Shown here: one piece after another, positions 11,320-21,417 of the stretch
How positions within the stretch are numbered: the first letter of the stretch is position 1
How the letters are laid out: the number at the start of each line of letters is the position of its first letter
NCBI GenBank assembly: GCA_036674765.1
Contig: JARVKI010000187.1
Span: forward strand, 1-28,704
DNA length: 28,704 bases
From: Seiridium cupressi
Lineage: Eukaryota > Ascomycota > Sordariomycetes > Amphisphaeriales > Sporocadaceae
Reading direction: 5' to 3'
Program-made: the position numbers and the translations under genes
The notes under the pieces: model-generated
Told to the model about the DNA's origin: nothing
What the model saw: only the letters and a program-made list of their open reading frames with translations
The model's database searches: none

Positions 11320-12566
11320 ATGGTGAGACGCAAGGAAATCGCCCCATCGGCCAAGACAGTGAATGCAGAGGAATGCACCGAGGAACCATCTCGTCCTCCG
11401 AGTTATGACGGAGTGCCAGGGCGCATGGACAACCCCAAGGCTGAGTCCGTCGAATTTGTACCAGCGAAGCTTTCCGAGCTCGCTCTCCAACCACGGCGCA
11501 TCATCTGTCCGGGATGCCTGCATACTGGTAATTCAGCTGTTATTGAGAAACGATCCAAGGTGATTAGTACCGTAGCGTCTACGTAAAGATCAATTCGACA
11601 TCGAAGTTTAACCTTTGCTAATCAGATTGCAGCCTTGCTTTTATCGTTGGAACCCTTGGGATAGGCATTCTGTTCCTTAAGCCCATGCTCCCAGTACTCT
11701 GGGAGGCGGCGAAATGCCACGCCACACATTTCTGCGGCCACTGTGGCATTCGATTGGCATACTGGAATGGAGATACTCAGGTCTGCGCAGGCGACGACAG
11801 TCTAACAGCGTCCACCGATGCGCCAGCGGCCCGCGGGAAACTTGGATGCGCACAGTCGCCAGCTCGGGTTGCTAAATCTCCCCTCAATGCACATATAGGG
11901 GTTCCATCGCCCGACGAGAGGATATTTGTGAGGAAGAATCGCTTTCATATCTTCGAACTCAAGACACTCACATTCAAGACGGGAACCGGATGCCTTCCAG
12001 AGCGAGTCGTTGATGGGGAGACCGGGAACGTCCTATTCGAGCTCCCAACTCCAGAGCTAGAGACGGCGGGGTATTACATTGGTGAGGTGTTCCTGCCCCA
12101 TGAGTCGTCGTCTTCTTCGTGGTTCGGCAGTACCGGCGGAGTAGATGTCCTACGCTGTAGGCAAGGAGCAAAGAAGCAGGCGGCATCGCTGTGGTTTCGC
12201 CGGGATGACTGGCGCCTTGACGTGACATACTATCCCGCGAACACGGGCCTCGGAAGCTTACCCCATACCAAGTTTGGTGTTGATGACGACCGTGCTGTGA
12301 TCGATAGGCTATTTTTTCTCTTCATGAGCTCAGAAGGCCCTCTGCTCTGGACGAAGCGCAACAGCTGGTCTGGGCTAGTGCTGCTGGACGCGTACGACCG
12401 CGTTGTCGCATTGGTTAATCCACAGGGCTCGCTTAGCTACACTGGATTTGTGTCCGAGATGCTGCTGGAGGAGCTGTTGGTTACGTATCTGGCCATCAGC
12501 ATCCAGAAACAGAGGTATCGGGACCACTTGGACGCAACAAGCAACGAGAACGCCCAGAGCGGTTAA
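11320..12566 (+). CDS. LITAF-domain (zinc, membrane-associated) protein with C-terminal extension
   Basis: Proposed CDS is join(11320..11582, 11633..12566), 398 residues. LITAF domains bind one zinc through two knuckles flanking an amphipathic stretch that embeds in endosomal, lysosomal or plasma membranes. Here the first knuckle is CPGC (C63/C66), the middle is a hydrophobic segment at about 89-111 (LAFIVGTLGIGILFL at its core), and the second is HFCGHC (H120, C122, C125). The 50-bp intron (donor GTAAAG, branch GCTAAT, acceptor TTGCAG) falls exactly between knuckle one and the hydrophobic segment, and splicing restores the frame. Upstream is PPSY (26-29), a PPxY motif of the kind human LITAF uses to bind WW domains of NEDD4-type ligases; Rsp5 would be the fungal partner by inference. 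The remaining ~240 residues are a separate globular-looking region, with KNRFHIFELKTLTF near its start and VLLDAYDRVVALV near its end. It weakly resembles small tubby/scramblase-like beta-barrel domains; this is not certain. Confidence 0.82.
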
Positions 12567-13268
12567 AGCATATCCTAGAGGCGCATTGATGGGAGGGAGT
12601 GGGATTTGAACGATTGTTGGGCCCGACGATCTGCCCCTCTGCCGCAGTGGGCAGCGGCTTTGGCTTGTGGGAAGGGCGCAATCTAGTGGCATCCGATGGG
12701 GCAGAACCCCGCGGTCCGTTGGGTGCTAGACGCATATATGGTACATTGATACCTACGCTTAACATGATCGACCAGTTCCGGGTATTTCCGATTGGCGTCT
12801 CTCTGTGGTGTCTCGCAGCATATAACTACATGTACATGACAATGCGATGCAACCTTGCAGCCAACTGTTGGTTCCAAACCTAGGTAACCTTATTGCACGC
12901 CTCCTTGCCCTCAAGAGCCGTGGACGCCCCCGCCGATTGGCCTCTCCGCATCTGATTCGCATGACATGGCTCAACACGTGCGAGAGGCCGAGTCTATTGT
13001 AGTTCTAGCCCGTCCCAGCCCAGGGCTCAGCTTTCCCCGCATTCTCTTAGCTTAGGTTCGAGCTAATGGCCCAGGGTCGCGTCTGTGATGTCAACCGGTC
13101 CCAAGCAATGAGCAGGTTCTTTCTCCCCAGCCCGCCCATCACCTCGCTGGATCTCTCGCTCGTATCTTGTCTTGCAATCTGAGCTTTCTGGGACGTTTTC
13201 GCTGCGGTTCCGCGTCCGGGTCCCATTGGATCCCATGTGTATAAACACGACCCCCAGCCAGCCGAACT
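12567..13268. other. Intergenic region, promoter side of the Zn2Cys6 gene
   Basis: This is a 702-bp gap. On the - strand at about 12593-12614 the sequence resembles the 3' part of a tRNA (a GTTCAAATC-type B box with pyrimidine-rich flank), but no T-stem or acceptor pairing exists. A 20-bp near-palindrome lies at 12612-12631 (10-bp arms with two G-T pairs). A TATAAA at 13240-13245 sits only 24 bp before the predicted start codon, rather close for an ordinary TATA-to-ATG distance. Confidence 0.5.
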
Positions 13269-15883
13269 ATGCAGTACAATGATGCTGGTTCCGCCTCTCC
13301 GCCTCGGCCCGGGTCTGTGACGACTTCCGCTTCTGCTCCCCATTCCTCCTCCACTAGTCCCGTCAGAGTCAAGAAGGAGGAGGGCGTTGGTGTTGGCGGC
13401 ATTGGACGCATCCAGCTTGCGAACGCAAGCAAGCGGACAGTATGTGACAATTGTCGCAGGAGAAGTACGTGATCTTTACGCTTTACCTCATCCGTATACT
13501 TTGAACCTCTGGCCATCACCTTCCGATCTCTTACCACGTGCCGAGATCGCCACGAGTGCAACGTGTTTCAGGATCTTCCAATGCTCTCACTTGTTCTTTT
13601 CTGATGAGCTAATTCCGACGTCTAGGAATACGCTGTGACGGGAGATTCCCTTGCCAGCAGTGTGCAGGCGCAACGCTCACTTGCAGAAGAGATCATGTCC
13701 CCAAGAAAAGAGGTCCCAAGCGTGGCCATGGAAGGGTCATTAATGAACTCAGAGCGCAGGAGCAGAAAGATGTTCGCGTATGTGAAAATACCAGTGGATC
13801 AGAGTACGAAGTCCCCCTCCCCTTTGCTCGTGTCGCACTAGCTATATGCAATGCATGAAGCTTAAGTCGTATCAGCATCGACGCGGATAACTACAACTCG
13901 GCACCGACGTCAGCTGCGCCGTCCGCAGCTCCTTCACCACCAGCACAGCCGTTCATACCGTGGACGGCAGTAACGTCGGATCCAAGGGAGGTGACCGAGC
14001 CAAAGGGCGCCTTCACAAGCGACGTGTATCAACCTCGCATCCGGGATTACCTCTATCTGATTCCGACGTGTGTCGATTTATACTATGAGCACATATATCC
14101 CATTATGCCTCTTGTGCACATGCCGACGATAAGAAACACTATTTCGCGGCCCATGACATGTTCCGAGAAGAACCTCGTATACGCGCTCAGCGCCCTGACT
14201 TCCTTTCACATGGCTGGAAAGTCATTGGCGGTACTAGGCCAGCCGTCGTGGGACGAGGTAGGTCGCTTCTTTCTGGACGAATGCATCTACATCAGACAAA
14301 AGTACGACTTCCTTGAGGACACCTCTCTATCCGTGGTGATATCGTCTTTCTGGTTGAGCACGAGTTTCTTCGAAATCAACCAGAGCCGAAAGTCATGGTT
14401 CTACTTGCGTGAGGCATTAACTTTGGCCATTGACATTAGGCTCCACGACGACTCATCCTACGTTGGACTGTCGCCCGCAGAGACGCTCTGTCGGCAGCGC
14501 GTGTTCTGGATTCTTTTTGTCACGGAGCGCAGCTTTGCCATTCTCAGGAATAAGCCTCTCACCTTACGAAAAACACCGAGCCTACCAACAATGAAGCATG
14601 AATACGAAGCTGCGGATATCCATGTCGGATTCATGAAGCTGGTTACTAGCTACATTCCTCTGGATGAGAGCTTCGTTGCGGCGTGGAATGATGGCAGTGA
14701 TCCGGGGGTATCAGCGGCCACCTATCTGAATCTCCAGCGACTACTTGCCCAGCCTCTGGACTTTCTGAGACCCAAGAGGAAGAGCCCGAGCCCGCCGAAG
14801 GCACTGCTATCAAACCTAGATAGCTCTCAGGACGACGACAGCGATGAGCCAGATCCAACGTCGATACAGAAAGCGGATCTTATGATTACCCAGCAGTGGC
14901 TTCGGCTCATCGTTTGGCAGTCATCTTTCCGTCAAGGCCTTCTATCGACAGCCGCCGAGGATGAAAGCTTTTCATTTTCCTTCCCACTGTCGATAGCGCG
15001 AGACACGGCAGCCATCCTGCAATCGCTCCCAAGTCGTGCGGTGGAAGTACACGGAATGGGCATATTCGAGAAGATATTTGAGATTGGAACCTGGAGTGTC
15101 AACGTCATGGGCGCCTATGATTCGGGCACTGCGAATCCTGCAAGGCCATTTGGAGGAGCTTCGGAGGGAGTTGCTGGCATGGATTACGTGGGCGGAGGAC
15201 TGTCCCTTTTCCGGCCATCTGGGCGTAGCGGAGCGGTCCTGGATCCGTTAGAGTTCTTCATCAAAACCTTGAGCGCCAGTCCGAACAGCAAGACCATATT
15301 TGCGGACAAATTGCTCATGTTCGCAGAACAGACTCCGGGTGGCATGAGGACCAATCTCAGTCCCGCCATCACACCTCTGGGCCCTACGAGGGAAAGTTCA
15401 TGGAACGTGGGTGGCGGCGTTATGAGTGAAGCTGCGGACAAGGAGAATACGGACGGCATAATCGGAAGCATGGATCTGACAACAGAACCGCTACTGATGG
15501 ACACCGATAATGTGATCGGCATGGCTGGGGTGGCGCCGGCGCCTTCCCTGGGAAGGCTGGATTCAGTGTCTACGGACGACTTGGATTTGAGCATTGTCAC
15601 GAGTCGGAGCTCGATGTACAGCATTTCCGACAACGGGCCCTTGTCGGCCGGGCTCTCGAATGCTTTCTCCGATTTGAGCACGGGAGGCAGCGAGTACAGG
15701 TTGAGCGATATGCATACGAATGACATGACAACTGGCGTTGGAACAACGGGAGCGACGGGCATGACTGGAATGCATTCATCATCGGCTTGGGGGTACGATC
15801 CGGAGCATGAAAGGAAACTGGCTACATCACGGACCGCGACTAATACCAACGCGAAGGCGGAGCGGGTTTTGGGCATTTGGTGA
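13269..15883 (+). CDS. Zn2Cys6 (Gal4-type) transcription factor, MAL-activator-like
   Basis: Best model is join(13269..13464, 13626..13803, 13876..15883), 793 residues. It is a nuclear DNA-binding regulator. Splicing of intron 1 (13465-13625, donor GTACGT, acceptor TCTAG) falls inside the zinc cluster and restores C59-x2-C62-x6-C69-x5-C75-x2-C78-x6-C85 exactly. It is followed by the basic linker VPKKRGPKRGHGRV, typical of the MAL63-like maltose-activator group. The fungal middle homology region covers roughly 170-420 (YLYLIPTCVDLYYEHIYPIM, then WFYLREALTLAIDIRLHD and RQRVFWILFVTERSFAI). The C-terminal third is Ser/Gly/Thr- and Asp-rich, a plausible activation region. Intron 2 is ambiguous. 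The model uses donor GTACGA at 13804 and acceptor TATCAG ending at 13875. A better-looking donor GTATGT at 13778 stays in frame only with the acceptor ending at 13948, giving a protein about 33 residues shorter. The regulated genes are unknown; a sugar-metabolism role is inferred from the family. Confidence 0.88.
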
Positions 15884-16590
15884 GGCTAGGGAATACTAAT
15901 GAACTCATTCTTTGCCTGCTTTGGACATGATGCTCCCTGTACGGATATATTCTTTTGATGCCACGAATCTAGCTGTTTTAGGTTGGATATGTATATGTAC
16001 GATAGGTAGTCCTACGAGTATCATGCCGCTACGTTTCCTTTTGAGTTGGAGTTGGATCGAGATTTCAGGCCACAAGCGCACAGGACAGAGCGATATTCCA
16101 TCATGATCAAGAATCAATTGCATCATCAAGTTACCATGCGATATCTGCTTGTTCTGCCGTGATCACTGTATTGTGGATGAGCGCACTGCTTGTGCTCGAG
16201 TAAGGAAGTGTGCACGGACCAACTACCTGGTCGGCCACACTGGAGAAACAATAATTGAAAATGCTTCTCTAAACAGTCGTCCATTCACACACTTGGGCAC
16301 TTGCACGATCGAGGGTTTCAAAGGTCTAAGACTTCTTGGAGCCTCTCTTGTCTCGAGATTGAAACGTTGGCCCTACCACTCTCAACCCCTGATCTCAAAG
16401 CTTCAGAGTTGGGCGGCGGGGTGGGTGAGAAAATCTCATCCGCGGTGGGACGACAAGTTGGATCGCACGGCCAGCGTAAAAGTTGCAGCAAGGTCTCCCT
16501 CGTTGATCACACAATCCACCAGCGCCGTTCGAACGTCTTCGCGCTCGAAACCTCTGGCGGGTACCGGCTCGCGCAGGCCGGCGTGACGCG
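15884..16590. other. Intergenic region between transcription factor and AlkB-like gene
   Basis: This 707-bp gap lies between two tandem genes. It should hold the upstream gene's 3' UTR and the promoter of the dioxygenase. A + frame of 145 codons (16149-16586) ends just before the next start, but it lacks motifs and is in a different frame from the dioxygenase. I see no additional exon and no RNA gene. Confidence 0.5.
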
Positions 16591-17298
16591 ATGGAAGAGC
16601 GCCCCATCCAGCCTGCCGGCCTCTTCTGGCAAAACGACTTCATCACGGTCGAGCACGAGGCAAGACTGATTCACACCTTCCGCCACGGGCTCGAGTGGCC
16701 CGAGCGCTCGGGCCGCTTGTCACTCCACTACGGCTACACGTTCGACTACAAGACCTTCGGCGTCGACCCGGACATCCCCTTCAAGCCGTTCCCGGATTGG
16801 TTGGAACCCTTGATCCCCACCACAGAGGCGCGGCCGCCCGACCAGGTATGTCTACAGCACTACCCGCCAGGCGCGGGCATCCCGCCTCATGTCGATACCC
16901 ATTCCCCGTATGACCAGCTGTATGCGCTGTCGCTGGGCGCGCCCGTCATGATGCAATTCCAGCGCGGCGGCAGCGAGGGGGAAAAGGTCGAGGTCGATCT
17001 CACTCCACGGAGTATGCTGCAGATGTCTGGGGATTCGAGGCTGCATTGGACCCATGGCATTAAGAAGCGCAAGACGGATACCCTCACGGATGGCACGGTG
17101 AGGAAGAGGAAGGACCGCTGGAGTATTACGTATAGATGGATACGCGATCCGGCCGTGTGTGAGTGTGGGGATGTGAAGCTTTGTGATACGGCGCAACAGA
17201 GGCTCGGGATCGAGAAGGATTACAGGTGGAAGAAGGACGGGCTAAATGGGACTGGTGACGGTGAAGGTGACACGGCGGTGAGCGGAGCGATAACATGA
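16591..17298 (+). CDS. AlkB-family Fe(II)/2-oxoglutarate dioxygenase (ALKBH8-like domain)
   Basis: A single-exon gene of 235 residues. AlkB enzymes oxidatively remove alkyl groups from, or hydroxylate, nucleic acid bases using Fe(II), oxygen and 2-oxoglutarate. The catalytic core is complete. Iron ligands are H100-x-D102 in IPPHVDTHSPYD and H155 in HWTHGI. The 2-oxoglutarate-binding arginines are R176 and R182 in the R-x5-R motif (RWSITYR). The substrate-lid/entry region HYGYTFDYKTFGV (46-58) and the QHYPPGAGIPPHVDTH block closely recall the dioxygenase domain of ALKBH8, but there is no RRM or methyltransferase domain. The C-terminus has a small cysteine group CECGDVKLCDT (190-200), seen in fungal members by recollection. 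The ATG at 16591 is the first in a frame that reaches the fold start, so the protein is probably complete. Substrate (tRNA, mRNA, DNA or protein) is not determinable here. Confidence 0.88.
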   Translation: MEERPIQPAGLFWQNDFITVEHEARLIHTFRHGLEWPERSGRLSLHYGYTFDYKTFGVDPDIPFKPFPDWLEPLIPTTEARPPDQVCLQHYPPGAGIPPHVDTHSPYDQLYALSLGAPVMMQFQRGGSEGEKVEVDLTPRSMLQMSGDSRLHWTHGIKKRKTDTLTDGTVRKRKDRWSITYRWIRDPAVCECGDVKLCDTAQQRLGIEKDYRWKKDGLNGTGDGEGDTAVSGAIT

Positions 17299-17548
17299 CA
17301 GCACAGCAGATTGATCGTCCTGCTTGTCCTTCCCATCCCCTGTCCCCCTTGAATTCCTGTTTTCTTTCTGTTTAGGAAATCCCGCCCTGAAGCCCCATTA
17401 TCCTGACATAGCACTGTATCTTGTGTGGTCTGACAGCGGTCGGTCTGTCCATTCAACAGTATGGCTGATTCGCATCTTGATCCAATATTCTGTTGGGCTG
17501 ATACATATTTTTAAGATCTATGCATATGACAGTTCATTTGCTGTTTTG

Positions 17549-17561
17549 AAAAAAAAAAAAA
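17549..17561. repeat. A13 homopolymer
   Basis: Thirteen consecutive A lie downstream of the dioxygenase gene. This is a simple homopolymer; with the nearby AT-rich flank it may be part of the 3' flanking sequence or a short retroposed tail, but no associated element is visible. Confidence 0.8.
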
Positions 17562-17786
17562 TTTACATTAAGTCTTCCAATCCAGGTTATGCACAAAATA
17601 ATTTATACATAATATGCTAACTCGAACGACAAGGGAAGAAGAGTTTCCGAGCAAAGATAACCAATACAGACCTACTCCTACATTCCCAAAAGCAGTTAGA
17701 TGATATAGATATCCGGCATTTCTGGAATCGTAAGGAGAGTGCATTGTTGTTTACAAGGGGACAATTAAAAAGAATGTGGCAAAGAA

Positions 17787-17813
17787 ATATATATATATAT
17801 ATATATATATATA
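17787..17813. repeat. (AT)n microsatellite
   Basis: A perfect 27-base AT dinucleotide run (13.5 units) in intergenic sequence. It is likely polymorphic in length and usable as a strain marker. Open frames read through it in both directions give artificial Tyr-Ile repeats. Confidence 0.95.
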
Positions 17814-18783
17814 AGAGAGCGGGATCATAAAGATTCTTTTGAATTTGGATGGGGGAGGATTTGGTCTCCAAAATGCGCCGAGTTTCATGTCGCCGCTGTT
17901 GTGGACAGCTGGGGCTGCATGTGCAGACACAACACGGCTATTTCCCAGGAATGGGCCCAATAAGAGCCTAAATCGCATCCTGACACCACGGTATTATTTT
18001 TGGCTGCGAAGAATTGGCATGAAAGAATGAGGTCATTGGGGGCGTTTCCTCCTAAACGGTTGTGCTATAGGCTGAAGATGATTTTTAACAGACGCTATGA
18101 TACTTAACAGTAGGAAAAAGAAGAGTAAGAATATATTGTATAATAATTAGTAAAAATGAGTGCTCATATGAGAGTCGAAATATTTATTAGTAAACGTTAC
18201 TAATAAGAATAGCTAGAAAAGGATAAGCGACTATTATGCGACTGTTGGCCGGAGAATGTGTGAAGATTATAACCAGAGAGGAGGCAGGCCTGATCTCATG
18301 TATATTCAAGTAGCCGGCTGGTAAGTGGATGTTGTTAATGTGAGAGTATGTAGGCTCTATTCTCCAAATCATTAATGAAATCAAATGCAAGCCTGATCTA
18401 GGCGACAAAACAGGAAGTCTTATAATCTCTTATTGAAGTGGATATATGGTTCCAGACTCTATGGTACAAAGGGCTTTCAATTAATGGTGACGTTTCACTC
18501 ATAAAAGTCTTCTATTGAACACTCTTCGATGGGCGGGTACAAGACATCGTGATAGTTCTTGGTGTTTTAGGTTATTGACCCCGCTCTTCATTCTAATAAT
18601 GTCGTCACTCAGCATCATCCAACCCCGCGAACATCATTACGTCGTAGGGCCCCCTAGACTTTGTTAGCTATATATATGTACAGCAGCAGTAGAGCAGGAT
18701 CCGAATCCGTCGGATTGCTTTCTTTTAACTACTACTGACAGGCCATCGATAACTTCCTGAGGCAGCAACCGTTTAAATCGAAG

Positions 18784-18999
18784 ATGTCGGACAAAGTCGT
18801 AACCCAAGACTCTGGAGACAAGCTGGCCAAGGACTGTATGTCGCGCTGTTAACACCGCTTCCCATATCGGCACTCCAAGTTACCACAGAGTACTGAAACT
18901 AACATGATACTAGCCGAGCACAATCTCGGTGGGCCAGGTCCAGACCAAAATGCGACGACCTCGAGCTCAAGTAACGCCCAGCCAGAAGCAGCACAGTAA
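18784..18999 (+). CDS. Small two-exon gene, 45-residue hydrophilic protein
   Basis: Proposed CDS is join(18784..18835, 18914..18999). Exon 1 opens MSDKVVTQDSGDKLAKD; exon 2 reads SEHNLGGPGPDQNATTSSSS and ends NAQPEAAQ. The 78-bp intron is textbook: donor GTATGT, a CTAAC branch site 13 bases before the end, and acceptor TACTAG. The split codon (T plus CC) keeps the frame. A TATATATA element stands 108 bp upstream. The product is small, very polar, without signal peptide or membrane segment, and has a GGPGP turn. It is reminiscent of small conserved stress or conidiation-type proteins of moulds, but I cannot assign it to a family. A gene finder with a length cut-off would miss it. Splice-signal quality is the main support; the function is unknown. 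Confidence 0.65.
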
Positions 19000-19966
19000 G
19001 CAACTTCTGAAATTATTTCAAGCCCAGTATAGCCTGTTTTGGGAGTTTACCGGTTCTTGATTCAGTGTTCTGCTCTGGAAACATGGCACTGAACTCCCGA
19101 CAACTCATCAAGCAGGTTGGAAGAAGCAAAGACTGACTCCGCATGTTGTAGTGGAAAAGATCAAGCGAAGAAAGTGGGCAAGGAACAATATCAGGATTTG
19201 AAAGATAGCAAGCAGAAGTAACCAAGTGCAAAGCCGACACGACCTCACACAACGCGAAGGAAAATTGAATCATTCCAAATATTTTCGTTCTTAGGTGATC
19301 ACAAGATGTTTCTGTCAAAATGTACATTGATGTTCTTTCTTCCAGAGCTGCACGAATCCGCATCCTCATTCATTTTCCGCAGCCCCCTCATGGTGTCCAT
19401 AGACCTTCTGTCGGGCTCAAAGTTGCGCCAGGTCATCTTTTTCGCTTTCGGCTTCCCTCGCCACAACTCTCAAAAGTATCCGACTGCTAAAATAGAGGTG
19501 ATCCTTGGATATTGTCGTTTTAGCCCTCACAGTTCTTCTTGTATACCAACTACTCGCAGCTACCTTCCCTGTGGAAGAGAAAAAGGAGTATTTGATGGTA
19601 TACGGCTATTTGCGCTGCTCGCCTTATCCCACCAGATGATGTCTTAAATACAGATTTCGCCGCGTTGCATCACTTGTCGCGCTTTCGGTATTGCAGGCTC
19701 ATCTCGTTTGAGCTTGAAATCTGCGCATACGACGATTCTCTTATATATTGTTCGCTTCACGAACGGTAAGAACTTACGTGAACGTTTACCTGTAGCTAAC
19801 GTTCCTAATATGTATGCTGATGGAGTTGCCCACGAGTCGACCCTTAGCCCCGCTGTGGGATTGGTCGATTCTGCCACATACACAGCGGCGGAAGCCCAAG
19901 AAATAGATGATGCTGTGCTGGCTAACCTCACGGCTCTGTGATTGAGCAACATCTCGCTTTTCGAGT
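19000..19966. other. Gap upstream of the oxidase pseudogene, possible N-terminal remains
   Basis: No intact gene is seen. Two + strand pieces may be decayed 5' parts of the oxidase that follows. One is a hydrophobic, signal-peptide-like stretch from about 19505 (LDIVVLALTVLLVYQLLAA). The other is the 3' half of a 77-codon frame ending at 19941 (VDSATYTAAEAQEIDDAVLA then LTAL and stop). Neither is joined in frame to the main body, so I leave them outside the pseudogene call. A 113-codon + frame at 19306-19647 has no recognisable domain. Confidence 0.4.
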
Positions 19967-21417
19967 TTGGAGACTTCAGCAATGGTAGTGGCCGTGAACA
20001 ACAACTCAACATGGTCTTGTAAGACGACGCCAAATGACCCTCTTTGGCCCATCGACCTCGTATGGGATGTCTTCGATCTTTTGCTCGCTGGTTCACTGTT
20101 TAAGACTATTCCCCTTGATTCGCCTTGCTACGATACCTGTGATGGCCGTAACTCAGCCGAGTGCGCGGTCATTACTGAGCAATGGACCAACTCAACTTTA
20201 CAGTAGGCTACCTAGTGGATCCGTCATTGCATACTTCATCGTTACATGCCACTATCAAAACTATGCTTCTGAGAATTACTGGAAATAAGCTTGCACTTAT
20301 TCTGCTCAATTTCATGGACCCAACATCTGTGATGTCTCCTCTTTATGAGGGATTGACATGTCTTCCCAAGCCATTGTATTACAATTGCACGCTTGGGGGA
20401 TACCCTTCGTATGCTGTCAATGTCACAATGATTTCGCAGATTCAATTGGCTATCAACTTCGCCAGAAACTTGAATATCTGTCTGCTAATGAATAGCACTG
20501 GCCACGACTTCAACGGTCGGTCGTCGGGTGCAATATGCGTTGTCCATCTGGACGCACCACAAGAGCATTGACTATTATGGATCCTACTATATCATCAATT
20601 CTAGTGACGGAAGCTTGAACTTCCTCATGGCACCGGTAAGCAACTTTTGGTATTAACTAGTGACATTTGTAGCCAGCTCTACAAGTAAATGCTTATTAAT
20701 TTGGCATTCATACTGTTCAAGTACAGGCTTTGATTCCAACGGCCCGCTGAACCCACTCAGAGAGGGGATTGGTCACGTTGTGTATTGAAGTGGCTTGCAC
20801 CAAACATGACAGTCGCAAAGCTTCAGAGTCTTGTAGCACCCCGGATGGCAAACTCCTCCGCACTCGGGATCAACGTTGAGCCAGTATATGGAGAGTACGG
20901 CCAGCTTTTATGGTGCATGGTCAAACGGGTTCCCCCAGGAGTTGATAGGCCAGCGGACCGCAAAGACGGCCACTCGCCTCATACCCACCGACAATTTAAC
21001 CAAACAATACGAAATAGGAAGACACTTGGGCTGCATTGCAGTATTTTCGACAAGGGTGGTGGATATGTCGGCTTTGGGATCACAGGCGGACCGGGTCCAT
21101 ATCCCGATAACGCTGTCGACTCAGCATGGCGGGGCGCTGCTATGCATCTCATCCTTTGGATCGAATGGGGAGAGCGACGCATCTTTCGAAAGGATTGCTC
21201 ACTAAGCCGAACGCTGACAAATGACTAGATGGTACCTCTGCGCGATGTGGCACCCGGGTCGGAACATGGGAGCGGAGCTGATGTCACGGAGCCAGATTTC
21301 CAACAATCGTTCTACGGAGAGTACACTTACAGCCGATTATATGCTTTGAAGCAGGAGATTGACCCAACTGATTTGTTTTATGCACATGAGGGCGTTGGGG
21401 TGGGAATTCGTATGTAA
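19967..21417 (+). pseudogene. Berberine-bridge-type FAD-linked oxidase pseudogene
   Basis: The family comprises mostly secreted flavoenzymes with covalently bound FAD that oxidise small alcohols, sugars or alkaloid-like metabolites. The N-terminal cap reads TTPNDPLWPIDLVWDVF and GSLFKTIPLDSPCYDTC, then stops. The family block [20 protein letters not shown] follows in frame 20182-20571, leading to [13 protein letters not shown], whose His is the usual covalent flavin site. Right after this an extra base shifts the frame; [17 protein letters not shown] continues in the next frame. The glycine-rich centre of the FAD domain is then missing: the sequence jumps to the C-terminal substrate domain, itself split among frames (LVAPRMANSSALGI; SFYGAWSNGFPQELIG; DNAVDSAWRGAAMHL; EPDFQQSFYGEYTYSRLYAL). 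With several frameshifts and an internal deletion of perhaps 150-200 codons it cannot encode an active enzyme. The end is taken at the TAA at 21415; the start is approximate. Confidence 0.85.

Larger units (their letters stand above)
17299..18783. other. AT-richer gap with simple repeats
   Basis: This gap of nearly 1.5 kb has no recognisable gene. From about 17500 base composition shifts by eye toward A and T, with a 13-A run at 17549-17561 and an AT microsatellite at 17787-17813. The small open frames on both strands cross these repeats and have no domains. A TATATATA element at 18669-18676 lies 108 bp before the start codon of the small gene at 18784 and is a reasonable promoter candidate for it. 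Confidence 0.5.

Noticed and set aside
12612..12631. Twenty-base palindrome (10-bp arms including two G-T pairs)
   Set aside because: There is no loop and no known operator match; it may be chance. Kept only as a note in the promoter-side gap.
12590..12690. tRNA-like sequence on the - strand with a B-box-like GTTCAAATC and pyrimidine-rich 3' flank
   Set aside because: The five bases on each side of the loop do not pair, no matching 5' acceptor strand is found 70-90 bases away, and there is no T-run terminator.
13240..13245. TATAAA as promoter of the Zn2Cys6 gene
   Set aside because: It is only 24 bp before the start codon, so transcription would begin at about the ATG; more likely coincidental.
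15184..15876. 230-codon - strand frame inside the transcription factor
   Set aside because: Antisense shadow of the low-complexity C-terminal third of the Zn2Cys6 protein; no motif of its own.
17617..17978. Two - strand frames with Tyr-Ile repeats
   Set aside because: The repeats are translations of the AT microsatellite at 17787-17813.
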